From assembly GCF_000384335.2 (NCBI RefSeq), contig NZ_KQ031382.1:1426001-1490000 (forward strand): DNA of 64,000 nt, written 5' to 3'. The notes below the pieces were generated by a model. It saw only the letters and a program-made list of their open reading frames with translations. It had not been told where the DNA came from and did not search any database. Each line of letters begins with the position of its first letter. Position 1 is the stretch's first letter. This DNA is from Hyphomicrobium sp. 99 (GTDB lineage Bacteria; Pseudomonadota; Alphaproteobacteria; Rhizobiales; Hyphomicrobiaceae). Positions 22,355 to 32,383 of this stretch are shown here, piece by piece. A program made the translations under genes and the position numbers.

Positions 22355-24958
22355 TCAGGAAGCCGCCGCGGGCACCGCAGTCGCCCCGACAATACCCGAA
22401 CGCCGCAGGGCCTCGTAGACGGCAACTCTGAGATCCGACTGCACCCTGAGCCCATGCGTGATATCGGGCAGCAGGACCCTGAGTGAGTAGTCCGTCGTCT
22501 CGGTCGTATAGCCTTCGAAAACCGCTATCGGCGCGGGCTCGCGCAGAATGGTCGGATGCCGATTGGCGCACTCCGTCAGAATTGCGAGCACGCGCCGCGG
22601 GTCGACGTCAGGCCCGGCCGAGAACTTCATCACCACGCGGCCAAGAGCGCTGCGGTGCGTCCAGTTCAAAACGCGGCCCGTAATCAACTCGGAATTAGGC
22701 ACGATCAGGCTCGCCCGGTCGAATGTCTCGATTTCGGTCGAGCGGACGGAAATGCTTCGAACGGTGCCTTGCTCATTGCCGATCACCACCCAGTCACCGA
22801 CCTTGACCGGCCTCTCGATGAGCAGGATGAGGCCCGAGACGAAATTGTTGACGATCGACTGCAGGCCAAAACCGATACCGACCGAAAGCGCACCGGCGAC
22901 GATGGCGAGATTGGTAATGTTAAAGCCCGCATACGAGATCGCGATGACCGCGGCGAGACCCGTACCGGCGTAGCCGACGGCGGTGTCGATCGAGTTCGCA
23001 ATACCGGCGTCCATCTTTGGAGCGATGAGTACGTTGTCGCGCAGGCGGCGCTGGATGATGCGCGTGGCGAACACGAGCGCGACGAAAATAGCGATGCCGA
23101 CCAGAATTTTGACGATCGAGATCCGGATTTGTCCGATCTCGAAACCGAACAGCAATCGCTGCAGCCAGTCCCGGATGTCAGGCGCGGCGAAACCCCATTG
23201 CAGCAGCAGGATCGGGATCGTGACGAACGCGACGCCGAGCGTCAGGACGACCTCGGTCAACCAGCCGAGCTGTTTGCGGCGAAGCTCGTCGAACCCCATC
23301 CGCTCTTCGAGGATCACGCTGATGTGCCCGCGAGACGTCGTACTTCCGCGCGTGAACGCCCGAATGGCGAGGTAGAGAAGCATTGCGATGAGACCGACGA
23401 CGCCGGTCATCACCAGCTGCTGCGCCAGGAAGCGTCCGAGGGCGATGTACCCAAACAGGCAGCAGCCGATGATCGCCGCTGCAGCGATCCAAAGCGGCAG
23501 CTTGAGCCAAATGGGCTCGCTGCGCCCGACGGGCCGCGCGAGCGTGGCCTCACTCGACTCGAACGGCGTGAGCAACAATCCGATTAGAACGAACGCGAAA
23601 GCGAGGCTCGTGAAGAGCGATTGCGCCACGCTCATCGACAGCGGGAAGTAAAGGATCTGTCCGAACTTCGAAAGGAAGAGATCGATCGAATAGATCAGCG
23701 CCAGAAGGATGAGGAGCACAGTGATACGCCGCGCACTGCGATCCGAGAGCGCCATCAGCCGCCGTTCGGGCCGGTGCGGGGCGAACACGGAAATGATGAG
23801 AGCCGAGACAGCGGTGAATACGAGCGCGTAGCGGAAGAACGCACCGCCGACGGGTGCCGCGGTCGGATAGTAGAGCAAGCCCAGGTATTCGAACCCGCCA
23901 TAGAGCAATAAGACTGCGGCCACGCCCGGAATGGCTCTGACGGGCGCAATCCACGCAGCCGATGCCGCACGTTCGAAAAAGCTCGGCGGGGTGGCGTTGG
24001 GTCCTGGCCTGTATCGCGTTACGGCGAGCGCAACCGCCTTCAGCAGCAGGTAGAGACCGATAGCCGCCGCGAGGAGGACGAGCACACTGCCCTTTTGCCG
24101 ATTGATCGAATTCCACCAATCCTCGGCATTGTATTTGAGGCGCCATTGCACGCTCGACTTCTGCCGCTCGATGTCGCTCCAGAAATCCGGCAGCAACGGG
24201 CTCGACATCTGCTCCGTCAAGCTGCGCACGAACATCTGCAACCTGAGATCGGTGATTTTGTCGATGGCCTGACGCGCGCGCCACCACGTCACTTCGAGCG
24301 TCTTGATTGCGCCCGAAACCTCGGATGCCTGAACGTCGAGCCGCGCGCGCTCGGCAGCGACGGCGGCTGCTTCCGGCGGCGCATCTTTTGCGGGCGGATC
24401 GCCGAGACGTTTGATTTGAACTTGCAGATCGGAAAGACGTGGGCGGAGTCCGTCCGCCGTCTGTGTCGTCTTCGAGATCACGCCGTCGATATCATCGCGC
24501 AGCCGGCCAAGATCGCTGTTCACGCCCGAAATCGTCGACAGGGTTTTTTCAGCCCCATCCATTTCGCCGACGATGTTGCTGATCGTCGAGCTGACTTCGG
24601 GAGGAAGCGCAGGCGGAGGCGGCGGTGGGGGCGGCGCAGGCTGCGCCTCTGGCGCCGCTGCTGCTGCCGGTTCTAGAGCGGGCGCAGAAGGGGAGACTGC
24701 AGGAGCATTCGTTGCGGCAGGTCCTGCAGGCGCAGCCTGTGCATTCGCTGGAGCAGCTTGAGCGGGTTGCGCAGCCGGCGCTGGTGCTGCGGCAGCGGGT
24801 GCCGTAGCTGCAGCTGGCGCAGCATTCGGTGCCGGTGCCGCCGACTTCGCAGCCGCGACAGGTGTGACGGCCGGAGTCCATGCTTCGTCCGCGGCGAAGG
24901 CGCCCGGAACGGCGAAAAGACCGGCTATCGCAACAATCGCAAATGCACGTCTCAGCAT
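22355..24958 (-). CDS. Large mechanosensitive channel (DUF3772 + MscS domain)
   Basis: The frame begins at TTG 24988; ATG 24958 (MLRRAFAIVAIAGLF) opens directly into the signal peptide and I prefer it (867 residues). After the signal comes an Ala/Pro-rich linker (about 30-125), a periplasmic DUF3772 domain with helical repeats, about ten membrane helices, and a C-terminal MscS pore and beta domain (ALSVGIGFGLQSIVNNFVSGLILLIERPVKVGDWV). It relieves osmotic downshock by opening under membrane tension. This domain order is the usual one in Hyphomicrobiales. Confidence 0.92.
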   Translation of the reverse strand: MLRRAFAIVAIAGLFAVPGAFAADEAWTPAVTPVAAAKSAAPAPNAAPAAATAPAAAAPAPAAQPAQAAPANAQAAPAGPAATNAPAVSPSAPALEPAAAAAPEAQPAPPPPPPPPALPPEVSSTISNIVGEMDGAEKTLSTISGVNSDLGRLRDDIDGVISKTTQTADGLRPRLSDLQVQIKRLGDPPAKDAPPEAAAVAAERARLDVQASEVSGAIKTLEVTWWRARQAIDKITDLRLQMFVRSLTEQMSSPLLPDFWSDIERQKSSVQWRLKYNAEDWWNSINRQKGSVLVLLAAAIGLYLLLKAVALAVTRYRPGPNATPPSFFERAASAAWIAPVRAIPGVAAVLLLYGGFEYLGLLYYPTAAPVGGAFFRYALVFTAVSALIISVFAPHRPERRLMALSDRSARRITVLLILLALIYSIDLFLSKFGQILYFPLSMSVAQSLFTSLAFAFVLIGLLLTPFESSEATLARPVGRSEPIWLKLPLWIAAAAIIGCCLFGYIALGRFLAQQLVMTGVVGLIAMLLYLAIRAFTRGSTTSRGHISVILEERMGFDELRRKQLGWLTEVVLTLGVAFVTIPILLLQWGFAAPDIRDWLQRLLFGFEIGQIRISIVKILVGIAIFVALVFATRIIQRRLRDNVLIAPKMDAGIANSIDTAVGYAGTGLAAVIAISYAGFNITNLAIVAGALSVGIGFGLQSIVNNFVSGLILLIERPVKVGDWVVIGNEQGTVRSISVRSTEIETFDRASLIVPNSELITGRVLNWTHRSALGRVVMKFSAGPDVDPRRVLAILTECANRHPTILREPAPIAVFEGYTTETTDYSLRVLLPDITHGLRVQSDLRVAVYEALRRSGIVGATAVPAAAS

Positions 24959-25085
24959 CGGCAGAACAGAGCCTTTGAATGACAACAATGGAATGACAAT
25001 CAGTAGGAAGGCCCATCGCCCCCAAGTGCCGCGAAATTAGGGCAGGGGGCATGCATCTGGCTAGCCTCTAAAGGGACCCCCGCGA

Positions 25086-27077
25086 CTATCCCGCGCGTTC
25101 GTGGAAGAAGTCGTAGATTTTCTTGGCCATATCGGCGGAAATACCGTCCACAGCCTTCAAATCTTCGATACCGGCCCGCGATACGGCCTTCGCCGAGCCA
25201 AAGTGCGTGAGAAGCGCCCGTTTGCGCGTCGGTCCAATGCCTTCGATCTCGTCGAGCGGGTTTGCGCCCAGTGATTTCGCGCGCTTCGCTCGATGCGTGC
25301 CGATCGCGAAGCGATGCGCTTCGTCGCGGAGCCGCTGTACGAAATAGAGAACCGGATCTTTCGCTTCGAGCATGATCGGCCGCTCGCGATTGGGAAAATG
25401 GAAATGCTCGCGCCCAGCATCGCGATCCGGACCCTTGGCGACACCGATCAGCGCGATGTCATGAAGCCCGAACCCGGCAAGAACTTCGCGCGCAACCGAA
25501 AGCTGGCCAAGCCCGCCGTCGATCAGAACAAGATCGGGCCGATCGGGAAACGCGCGCTCTTCGGCGGTATCGTCTTCGGCAACGACGACGGGGGATAAAG
25601 GTCCTCCGCTGACGTCCGCCGTGATCTCGTCGACTTCGGTTTCGATTTCATCGATGACTTCAGCTTCCGCGATGCGCTTGAAGCGTCGTGTCAGCACCTC
25701 GCGCATCATCGCATAATCGTCTCCCGGCGTCGTATCCGGAGACTTGATGTTGAATTTCCGGTACTGCCCTTTGACGAAACCTTCCGGTCCCGCGACGATC
25801 ATCGCGCCCACCGCGTTCGTCCCGGCGGTGTGGCTGTTGTCGAAGACTTCGATCCGGCGCGGTACCGAGGACAGTCCGAACCTCTCCGCGACGCCTTCGA
25901 GAAGCCGCGCTTGCGACGAACTCTCCGCGAGCTTGCGTCCCAAGGCCTCGCGCGCGTTCGATAGCGCGTGCTCGACGATCGTCGATTTGGTGCCGCGCGA
26001 CGGCACGCGGATTTCGACTTTCCGCTCCGCCTTTGTCGACAACGCTTCGGCGAGAAGATCGCGATCCGGAATGTCGTGCGATAGGAGGATCAGCCGCGGC
26101 ACGGGCTTATCGTCGTAGAACTGCGCGATGAAGCTATCTAGAACTTCTTCGACATTGAGCGAGCGATCGGCCTTCGGATAATAGGCGCGGTTGCCCCAGT
26201 TTTGGCCGGTTCGGAAGAAGAAGACCTGGATGCACGTCTGCCCGCCGTCTTGGTAGGCGGCGAACACGTCGGCTTCCTCCACGCCTTCCGGATTAATCGA
26301 TTGGTCCGCCGTGACATGCGCGAGCGCCCAAAGCCGGTTCCGGTATCTGGCGGCAGTCTCGAACTCGAGTTTGTCGGCAGCCTCCTGCATCAGCTCCTGG
26401 TACATGCGGCGCACCGTCTGGCTGCCGCCGCTCAAGAACCGCTCGGCCTCATCGACAAGAACGTTGTATTCGTCGAGCGCGATCTCGCCCGTGCATGGCG
26501 CCGAGCAGCGTTTGATTTGATAGAGCAGGCACGGTCGCGTGCGGCTCTCGTAGACACTGTCGGAACACGAACGCAGAAGAAATGCCCGCTGCAGCATGTT
26601 GACCGTGCGGCTGACAGCTCCCGCCGAAGCGAAGGGACCGAAGTAGTCGCCTTTGCGATTTCGGGCGCCGCGATGCTTCATCACCGCTGGCGCCGCATGG
26701 TCGCGGCAGATGAGAATGTACGGAAACGACTTGTCGTCCCGCATCAGCACGTTGAAGCGCGGACGAAAGCGCTTGATGAGGTTTGCTTCGAGCAGAAGCG
26801 CTTCGGCTTCGGTCCGAACCGTCACGAACTCCATCGACGAAGTCGCGAGGATCATACGGGCTATGCGGTTCGTATGACCCTGGAGGCGCGAATAGTTCGA
26901 GACACGAGCGCGCAGTGAGCGCGCCTTGCCGACATAGATCACCTCGCCTGCGACATCGAGCATCCGGTAGACGCCCGGGCTCTGCGGCAGGTGCTTCAGA
27001 TATGCGCCAATCACCTCCGTCCCCGTCTTTGCGGGCGTTTCCGGCGGCGATGTGAATGTGGTCGGCTCTTCGGTCAT
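25086..27077 (-). CDS. uvrC: Excinuclease ABC subunit C
   Basis: The 663-residue protein has an N-terminal GIY-YIG nuclease domain ([20 protein letters not shown], about 32-110), a UVR UvrB-binding segment near 205-245, an RNase-H-like C-terminal nuclease ([31 protein letters not shown]), and a C-terminal helix-hairpin-helix pair ([16 protein letters not shown]). It makes both incisions in nucleotide excision repair together with UvrAB. There is a short Glu/Asp-rich insert after residue 480, usual for alphaproteobacteria. Confidence 0.96.
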   Translation of the reverse strand: MTEEPTTFTSPPETPAKTGTEVIGAYLKHLPQSPGVYRMLDVAGEVIYVGKARSLRARVSNYSRLQGHTNRIARMILATSSMEFVTVRTEAEALLLEANLIKRFRPRFNVLMRDDKSFPYILICRDHAAPAVMKHRGARNRKGDYFGPFASAGAVSRTVNMLQRAFLLRSCSDSVYESRTRPCLLYQIKRCSAPCTGEIALDEYNVLVDEAERFLSGGSQTVRRMYQELMQEAADKLEFETAARYRNRLWALAHVTADQSINPEGVEEADVFAAYQDGGQTCIQVFFFRTGQNWGNRAYYPKADRSLNVEEVLDSFIAQFYDDKPVPRLILLSHDIPDRDLLAEALSTKAERKVEIRVPSRGTKSTIVEHALSNAREALGRKLAESSSQARLLEGVAERFGLSSVPRRIEVFDNSHTAGTNAVGAMIVAGPEGFVKGQYRKFNIKSPDTTPGDDYAMMREVLTRRFKRIAEAEVIDEIETEVDEITADVSGGPLSPVVVAEDDTAEERAFPDRPDLVLIDGGLGQLSVAREVLAGFGLHDIALIGVAKGPDRDAGREHFHFPNRERPIMLEAKDPVLYFVQRLRDEAHRFAIGTHRAKRAKSLGANPLDEIEGIGPTRKRALLTHFGSAKAVSRAGIEDLKAVDGISADMAKKIYDFFHERAG

Positions 27078-27209
27078 GGCGCACCTAAAGTTGGGCTGCC
27101 GCCGAGGTCAAGCAAGGCATGGGCGTTGCGCCACAAAATCACCACGCCAGGGGCGTGGTGTGCAAGCTCTTTACGACATTGGGGATTAAGGCAGCGCCGA
27201 GGGGGTGTT

Positions 27210-28181
27210 ATGCGTCGCGTCATCGCCGTTCTCGGCCTATTATTGATGGTTATCTTACCGGCCTTTGCGCTCGCGAAGCCGATGAAGGAAAAGCCGCCCA
27301 AGCCATTTCAGAATAGCCAAGAGCTTCTAAAATGGATCAACGATTATCGCAAAAATCCTGAGCCCCGCCGCGTGTCGGAGGCTGTCAAAGCGATGTCGGC
27401 GCTGGGCGCGATCAAAGAAATGGATCAGGCCGGCGTCTACATCGGCTTCGTGGCCGGCGTGCTCGGCGCCAATCCAGAAATTTCCGACGATCTCATCGCC
27501 AAGATGTTTCCGCTGCCGCCGGAAGATCAGGTCCTTGTCGTCAAGGCGATCGCCTACTCAGGCCTCCCGCGGTGGCGCGACACGATGTCGAAGTTCGTCG
27601 AACGCATGCCGGCGCGCAAGGTTCTGATCGACAAGTACATGTTCGGCGATAAGCCGACCCTTACGGGGCTTTCGATCAAGGATGACGCCGGCGTCATCGA
27701 TCTCAACTGGGGCTATTACTTCGCGACGGGCTGGGAAGCACCCATCCGCCGCATCGTCGCGGCGCTGGAGCTCTCCCTCGATAAGGACAAGGTCGACCTA
27801 TTGACGGTCGGCGCGATGGCGAAGTGGACGCTCGCGCAGAATGCCTCGCGCAACGACGATCTACTGACGCTCCTGAAAAAGATTTCGACCGACAGCGATC
27901 CCAAACTCAAAAAGCCGCTGACCGAAGTCATCGACGCCGCCGAAACCCTGGAACTTTCGAAACTGCGCAAGGACGCGCTCGCATCGATCGATGAGTTAAA
28001 AGCCAAAGGGCCGGAAAGTCTACGTAACTACAACTGGTGGGGACAGGCCGGACAAACCGTGTTCGCTCTCGGCTGCGTCGCAGCGGGCGTGATGGGGCAG
28101 GTCGAAGCTGGCATTCCCTGCGTCCTTGGCGGCGCGGCGTCCACCGCCGCACTCAAATATCTAGCCCCGTCTTCGGACTGA
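27210..28181 (+). CDS. Exported protein of unknown function
   Basis: ATG 27210 with GGGGG just upstream starts a signal peptide (MRRVIAVLGLLLMVILPAFALA). The 323-residue product is alpha-helical and contains no Cys in its main part. Recognisable sections are FQNSQELLKWINDYRKNPEP, LGAIKEMDQAGVYIGFVAGVLG, and a hydrophobic C-terminal segment (TVFALGCVAAGVMGQVEAGIPCVLGG) which may be a membrane helix or pore-like element. I do not recognise the family. It diverges from uvrC with a 132-bp gap and is convergent with the glucosaminidase genes. Confidence 0.75.
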   Translation: MRRVIAVLGLLLMVILPAFALAKPMKEKPPKPFQNSQELLKWINDYRKNPEPRRVSEAVKAMSALGAIKEMDQAGVYIGFVAGVLGANPEISDDLIAKMFPLPPEDQVLVVKAIAYSGLPRWRDTMSKFVERMPARKVLIDKYMFGDKPTLTGLSIKDDAGVIDLNWGYYFATGWEAPIRRIVAALELSLDKDKVDLLTVGAMAKWTLAQNASRNDDLLTLLKKISTDSDPKLKKPLTEVIDAAETLELSKLRKDALASIDELKAKGPESLRNYNWWGQAGQTVFALGCVAAGVMGQVEAGIPCVLGGAASTAALKYLAPSSD

Positions 28182-28216
28182 ATCGTTGCTCGAAACGTCA
28201 GATGGAATTTTACGCT

Positions 28217-29659
28217 TCAGTCGCCCAAGCAATTGAATTTGGCGTCAGTGAGAGCCGCATCCTGCGTCTCATATTCGCCGATGACTTCGGCCCCGGCGGC
28301 TTCGGTTCGCGCATAAGCATCGAACATCGACTTTTCGAACCCATCGATAATCGTCAGCGCGGTGTATTGCGTTTCCTCGCCCGAATACGAACGGAGCAAC
28401 AACGTCTTGGTGCCGCCGTAGCTCGCGGAAAGCACTTTGCATGGGCCTGAAGGTGCCGACTGCGCAGCTTTTGCGGCCGCGCCAAGCTCCGCGGGAAGCG
28501 GACCGCCGAGGCGCGAGGGCTCTGTTGGTGCAATTTTAAACGTCGGAAGCCACGGCATCGAAAAGAAGCCGGATGATGCCGCGGTTTGTTGCACGGCGGG
28601 TTCGGCCGCTTGCGCCTCACCGGTGCTCTCGCTCGCGTAGCTGCCTTGAACAGGCAATTGCCGCTCGACGATGGTCGTGCCTGCCCATGAAGCGTCGGTG
28701 ACTTTCGGTGTCGCATCACTGGCGACGTTCTTCTTGCTCGTCTCGTGCTTCGCTCGAACGGGTTTCGCGTTCGAAGGGGATTTGGAAGCCACAGACGACT
28801 TCGGTTTTGCCTTCGACGACTGCTTTCCGGCATTCGGCGTCGTAGCTTTATGTGGAACGCCGGTCGCCGAAGGCGCCTTGACGGCAGCAGGCGCAGGAGC
28901 AGCCGACACATCATCGGGCTTCGGACCGCCGAGACCAGAAGGCGCACGGAACGGAGCGCGCCATTCGTTTCGCATCGGCAGCGGAGCCGGAACGTCGGCG
29001 CTTTCGGCGGAACGCGCCGACGGATCGCAATAGCGCTTTTGATAAAGACCGGCGATGAAGTCGATCGATTTGCCATAAGCGCGGTCGGCTGCCCAACGAC
29101 GCGCGAGATCGCCGAACGTCACGGGCCGTCCGAGTCGCTTCGATTGCGCGGCGATGTCTTCCTGGTTCTCACGTGTGCGCTTGGCGACTGGAGCCGCAAG
29201 GCGCTCACCCGAATAGGCGACAAGGTGTTGGATTTGGGCATGCACGCCGGTCTGAACGCTGGGAAATTGCTCGCCGCGAACGCCACCGCCGGTCGCGCCG
29301 ATTCCGGCGAAGTTATTCTGGGTTTCCCAAACGTCGCCGCGCTTCCCGTCTTCGCGACGGAACTTCAGGTAGTTCGTCTCGATCGCCATTTGGAAGAACG
29401 CGTAATCCCAACGCACGCGCCAACCTTCGCCGTAGTACTTGTACCAGTGCGCAATTTCGCGGAAGCGCGGGTCGATGTTGGGATTTCGCTCGCCCAGAAA
29501 CGCCATGAGCCGTTCAGGCGTGACGCAGGCGGGAACTTGGTTGCCGGCGCCCGTCCTGATCGGCGGCGCAGCGAGCGCGACATTGGCCGCAATCGCAAAC
29601 AACGCAGACGACAAGGCGACGACAGTCAGACTCCGGGATACAAGCGACTCTGTCGCCAT
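28217..29659 (-). CDS. Exported glucosaminidase-like protein, copy 1
   Basis: Chosen start ATG 29659 (MATESLVSRSLTVVAL) has GAGGG upstream; 480 residues. A signal peptide precedes a lysozyme-like/glucosaminidase domain (about 45-220; CVTPERLMAFLGERNPNIDPRF, VRWDYAFFQMAIETNYLKF, TQNNFAGIGATGGG), with a catalytic Glu candidate in the AIETN segment. A long Pro/Ala/Ser/Lys-rich linker (about 225-390) leads to a compact C-terminal domain of 75 residues (CKVLSASYGGTKTLLLRS to FNCLGD). It would cut peptidoglycan glycan strands. A paralog with the same layout lies immediately upstream, 23 bp away. Confidence 0.8.
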   Translation of the reverse strand: MATESLVSRSLTVVALSSALFAIAANVALAAPPIRTGAGNQVPACVTPERLMAFLGERNPNIDPRFREIAHWYKYYGEGWRVRWDYAFFQMAIETNYLKFRREDGKRGDVWETQNNFAGIGATGGGVRGEQFPSVQTGVHAQIQHLVAYSGERLAAPVAKRTRENQEDIAAQSKRLGRPVTFGDLARRWAADRAYGKSIDFIAGLYQKRYCDPSARSAESADVPAPLPMRNEWRAPFRAPSGLGGPKPDDVSAAPAPAAVKAPSATGVPHKATTPNAGKQSSKAKPKSSVASKSPSNAKPVRAKHETSKKNVASDATPKVTDASWAGTTIVERQLPVQGSYASESTGEAQAAEPAVQQTAASSGFFSMPWLPTFKIAPTEPSRLGGPLPAELGAAAKAAQSAPSGPCKVLSASYGGTKTLLLRSYSGEETQYTALTIIDGFEKSMFDAYARTEAAGAEVIGEYETQDAALTDAKFNCLGD

Positions 29660-29682
29660 GAATGCTGCCCTCACGACGTTAC

Positions 29683-31065
29683 TCAGTTGTCCGGGCAGAG
29701 TTCGAAAGCCTTATCGAGGGCTTGCGATGGATTGGAGAATTCCCCGACGGTCTCGCCACCTTTGGCGTAGGCGGCGATATAAGCTTCCGCTTCACGTTTT
29801 TCGGAACCCTCGTTGACATCGAGGACCGTGTAATTGTCCTGATGATCGGCGCGCGCGCGGATGATGACGGAATGACCACCGCCGTAGCTCGCCGTCCAGA
29901 CTTTGCAGTTCGATTTTGCGCCTGCAGGTGGCACTATGATTGCCGACTTCGTGGCGACGCCCGACGTGACGGAAGCCTTCGTTCCGGCGCCCAAAGCTGC
30001 GGTCTGGATCTTCTTGGTTGAAGTCTTCTTCCCGGGAGCTTCGACCGGAGCTTGATCTGCCGGGCCGCGCGTCTCCGCGGTTGCGCCGGATGCTGTGCCG
30101 GCCGACGCCGAAGCATCGTCCGACGGTGCGGACGCATTGATGATTTTGAAGGACGTCGGTGCCTGGTCCGCCACCGCGGGTTCGCCGACGACGGGCGCAG
30201 TATCAGCTGCCGGAATGAGCGATTCAGCTCCGAGACCCGAACGCACGAAAGATCCGGATTTGCGAGCTTCTTCGACAGCGCGCCGGGCGAGATCGGCGCC
30301 GGAAAGTTTGGCGCTCGGTTTGGCCGGGTCTTCCGTCGAAGCCGTTTGGATCGGCGAAGTTTGATCGTCCGCGTCAGCCTTTGCCGGTACGCTGCCCGTT
30401 TTGGCCCAAGCCATAAGCTCAGGCTTCGGATCGGAACCCTTGCACGGGCTCCCGTAGAACGCTTCCGCGAGACCCGCGATGTCCCGTGCGTAATGGCGGG
30501 ACGTCGGAGCCCACTGCTTGGCAAGCTGCGTATAGTCGATCGGGCCGTTGAGAGATTTCTGCCAATCCGTCAGCACGCCCCATTCCTGGACCTTGCGCGT
30601 GCGCTCGGCGACGGGATTGTCGAGATGCTCACCGGAATAGAGCAAGAGATGCTGGAGATGGGCTTTGACGCCGGTGCTGACGTCCGGAAAGCTTTCGCCG
30701 GAAACATGGTTGCCCGTTGCGCCCATGCCGGCAAAGTTGTTCTGCCTGGCGGAGACGTCGCCTTTGAAGGTCAGATTGCCCGTCTCGAGCATCATCTGAA
30801 AGAAGGCAATGTCCCAGCGAATCTTGAGCTCGTTGCCGACGCGCATGTAGTCGGCAGCAATTTTTTCAAAGCGCGGATCGATGCCAGGGTTGCGGCTTTC
30901 GAGAAAGCCCATAAGCCGTCCCGGCGTGGCACACGCAGGAACCCTGTTCTTAGCGCTGAGTTTAACCTGAGGAAGATCCGCTGCCTGAGCCGGCAGAGAC
31001 ATAGCAACCAAAGGCGCGGTTGCTGCGATGACGAACGCCAACGGCGCTCGAACACGGCCAATCAT
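29683..31065 (-). CDS. Exported glucosaminidase-like protein, copy 2
   Basis: ATG 31065 has AAAGGTG 7 bases upstream; the frame to 31194 is not needed. The 460-residue protein has a signal peptide (MIGRVRAPLAFVIAA..., cleaved after AQA), the same muralytic domain (CATPGRLMGFLESRNPGIDPRF, IRWDIAFFQMMLETGNLTF, RQNNFAGMGATGN), a linker of about 200 residues rich in Ala, Thr and Ser, and the same C-terminal domain (CKVWTASYGGGHSVIIRA to FELCPDN). Shared order in both paralogs shows a gene duplication after the fusion. The pair probably forms one operon, with this gene first. Confidence 0.8.
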   Translation of the reverse strand: MIGRVRAPLAFVIAATAPLVAMSLPAQAADLPQVKLSAKNRVPACATPGRLMGFLESRNPGIDPRFEKIAADYMRVGNELKIRWDIAFFQMMLETGNLTFKGDVSARQNNFAGMGATGNHVSGESFPDVSTGVKAHLQHLLLYSGEHLDNPVAERTRKVQEWGVLTDWQKSLNGPIDYTQLAKQWAPTSRHYARDIAGLAEAFYGSPCKGSDPKPELMAWAKTGSVPAKADADDQTSPIQTASTEDPAKPSAKLSGADLARRAVEEARKSGSFVRSGLGAESLIPAADTAPVVGEPAVADQAPTSFKIINASAPSDDASASAGTASGATAETRGPADQAPVEAPGKKTSTKKIQTAALGAGTKASVTSGVATKSAIIVPPAGAKSNCKVWTASYGGGHSVIIRARADHQDNYTVLDVNEGSEKREAEAYIAAYAKGGETVGEFSNPSQALDKAFELCPDN

Positions 31066-31258
31066 GGATACACCTTTGAACACGCGGCACCCCCGTAAAG
31101 GCGCCCAACAAACCATTAAGGTTCGTAAGCGCTTAACGTTAATAAAAAGTTGATAAACCCCCATCCGGGTCCCGAATCGAGAGTCGCGGACCAATTGGGC
31201 CGTAATGAGAACGATGCGCGGTCAGATTGCGGCAGAGGCGAGCCGTCGCGGTGGTTGG

Positions 31259-31999
31259 TTACGTTAAATGTTGTCCCCCATCGAGCGCGATCATCTGGCC
31301 CGTCAATGAAGGCGTGGCGAGAATAAACCGCACTGTTGCCGCGATTTCTTCGGCGGATGCGCCGCGCTTGAGCAGCGTCGACTGGCTTTCGCGAATGAAG
31401 TCATCGTCGGTCTGATGGATGCTGCGCATCACGGGGCCGGGACCGATGGCGTTGACGCGAATGCGCGGCGCGAGAGCTTGGGCGAGGGTTCGCGTCGCCG
31501 TCCAAAGCCCGGCTTTCGAAATCGTATACGAGAAGAATTCCGGCGTCAGATTCCAAACGCGCTGATCGATGATGTTGATGATGTTGCCCTCGCAACCCGC
31601 CGGCAGGCTCGCGGCCATAGCCTGAGCGAGGAACATCGGCGCCTTGAGATTGATGCCGAGATGAAGATCCCAGGTGGCATCCTCAAGACTCTGGATTGTG
31701 TCGGGCAGAAATTCCGAAGCGTTGTTGATGAGGACTGTCGGCGGGGCAAGATCACGTACGACGTCGGCCATCAATCGGCGGGGTGCATCGGCGTCGGCGA
31801 GATCGGCGCGGAAGGATTTTGCGCGACCACCCCTGTCCACGATTTCACGGACGAGACCCTCGGCTTCGTCGTCCGATTTTCGATAGTGGATGGCAACGGT
31901 CCAGCCGTCGCTCGCGAGATCGAGCGCAAGCGCCCGGCCGATACGGCGTGCTGCGCCGGTAATGAGAGCAGTGGGAGTTTCGTTCTGAGTTTGCTTCAT
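31259..31999 (-). CDS. SDR oxidoreductase, pteridine-reductase-like
   Basis: Start taken at ATG 31999 (MKQTQNETPTALITGAARRIG), 246 residues. The cofactor motif is TGAARRIG (14-21), with Arg in the place typical for NADPH-dependent pteridine reductases. NNAS is at 92-95, and the catalytic set is D145 (NIIDQRV), Y158 and K162. Asp instead of the usual SDR serine is the pattern of PTR1 and FolM, which reduce dihydrobiopterin, dihydromonapterin or dihydrofolate. A pterin substrate is therefore likely but inferred; folate genes are not adjacent. Confidence 0.75.
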   Translation of the reverse strand: MKQTQNETPTALITGAARRIGRALALDLASDGWTVAIHYRKSDDEAEGLVREIVDRGGRAKSFRADLADADAPRRLMADVVRDLAPPTVLINNASEFLPDTIQSLEDATWDLHLGINLKAPMFLAQAMAASLPAGCEGNIINIIDQRVWNLTPEFFSYTISKAGLWTATRTLAQALAPRIRVNAIGPGPVMRSIHQTDDDFIRESQSTLLKRGASAEEIAATVRFILATPSLTGQMIALDGGQHLT

Positions 32000-32383
32000 G
32001 ATCACTGTTTCGAGAATCGGTAGTGGAATTAGTGTCCTATTGAGCACAGTGGGCTTCAGAGCGCGACAAGAGGTTGTCAGCCGAGCCTACCGGCGAGATT
32101 CCCATAGGCTGAATGGCGTTCTTTTCGGCATTTTTGGAATCTGCAGATGATCCGGACACGGATTTTCTGCATAAATTCAAGGCATACATATGCTGTGGCG
32201 GCTTCGAATCGGAGCACAGTTGCTGGGGGGTGACATCGTCAGGGTAAGTCATAATCTGCGACGCATAATGACTTGTATGGTTTGCGCGAAAAAGATTTCC
32301 TTACTCCAGAGCGGTTGAGAGAGTCGCGGTGTCCGCATAAAGCGGGCGTCGCGAGCCGCAGAGCTGGGACGGGGGTTTGTCTT
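32000..32383. other. Intergenic region between divergent genes
   Basis: It contains the upstream regions of the SDR (leftward) and the porin (rightward). I see no coding frame with a start signal and no clear sigma-54 or sigma-70 promoter pair. Confidence 0.4.

Noticed and set aside
22556..23587. Plus-strand frame of 343 codons
   Set aside because: Antisense of the MscS-family gene; extremely Arg/Asp-rich shadow.
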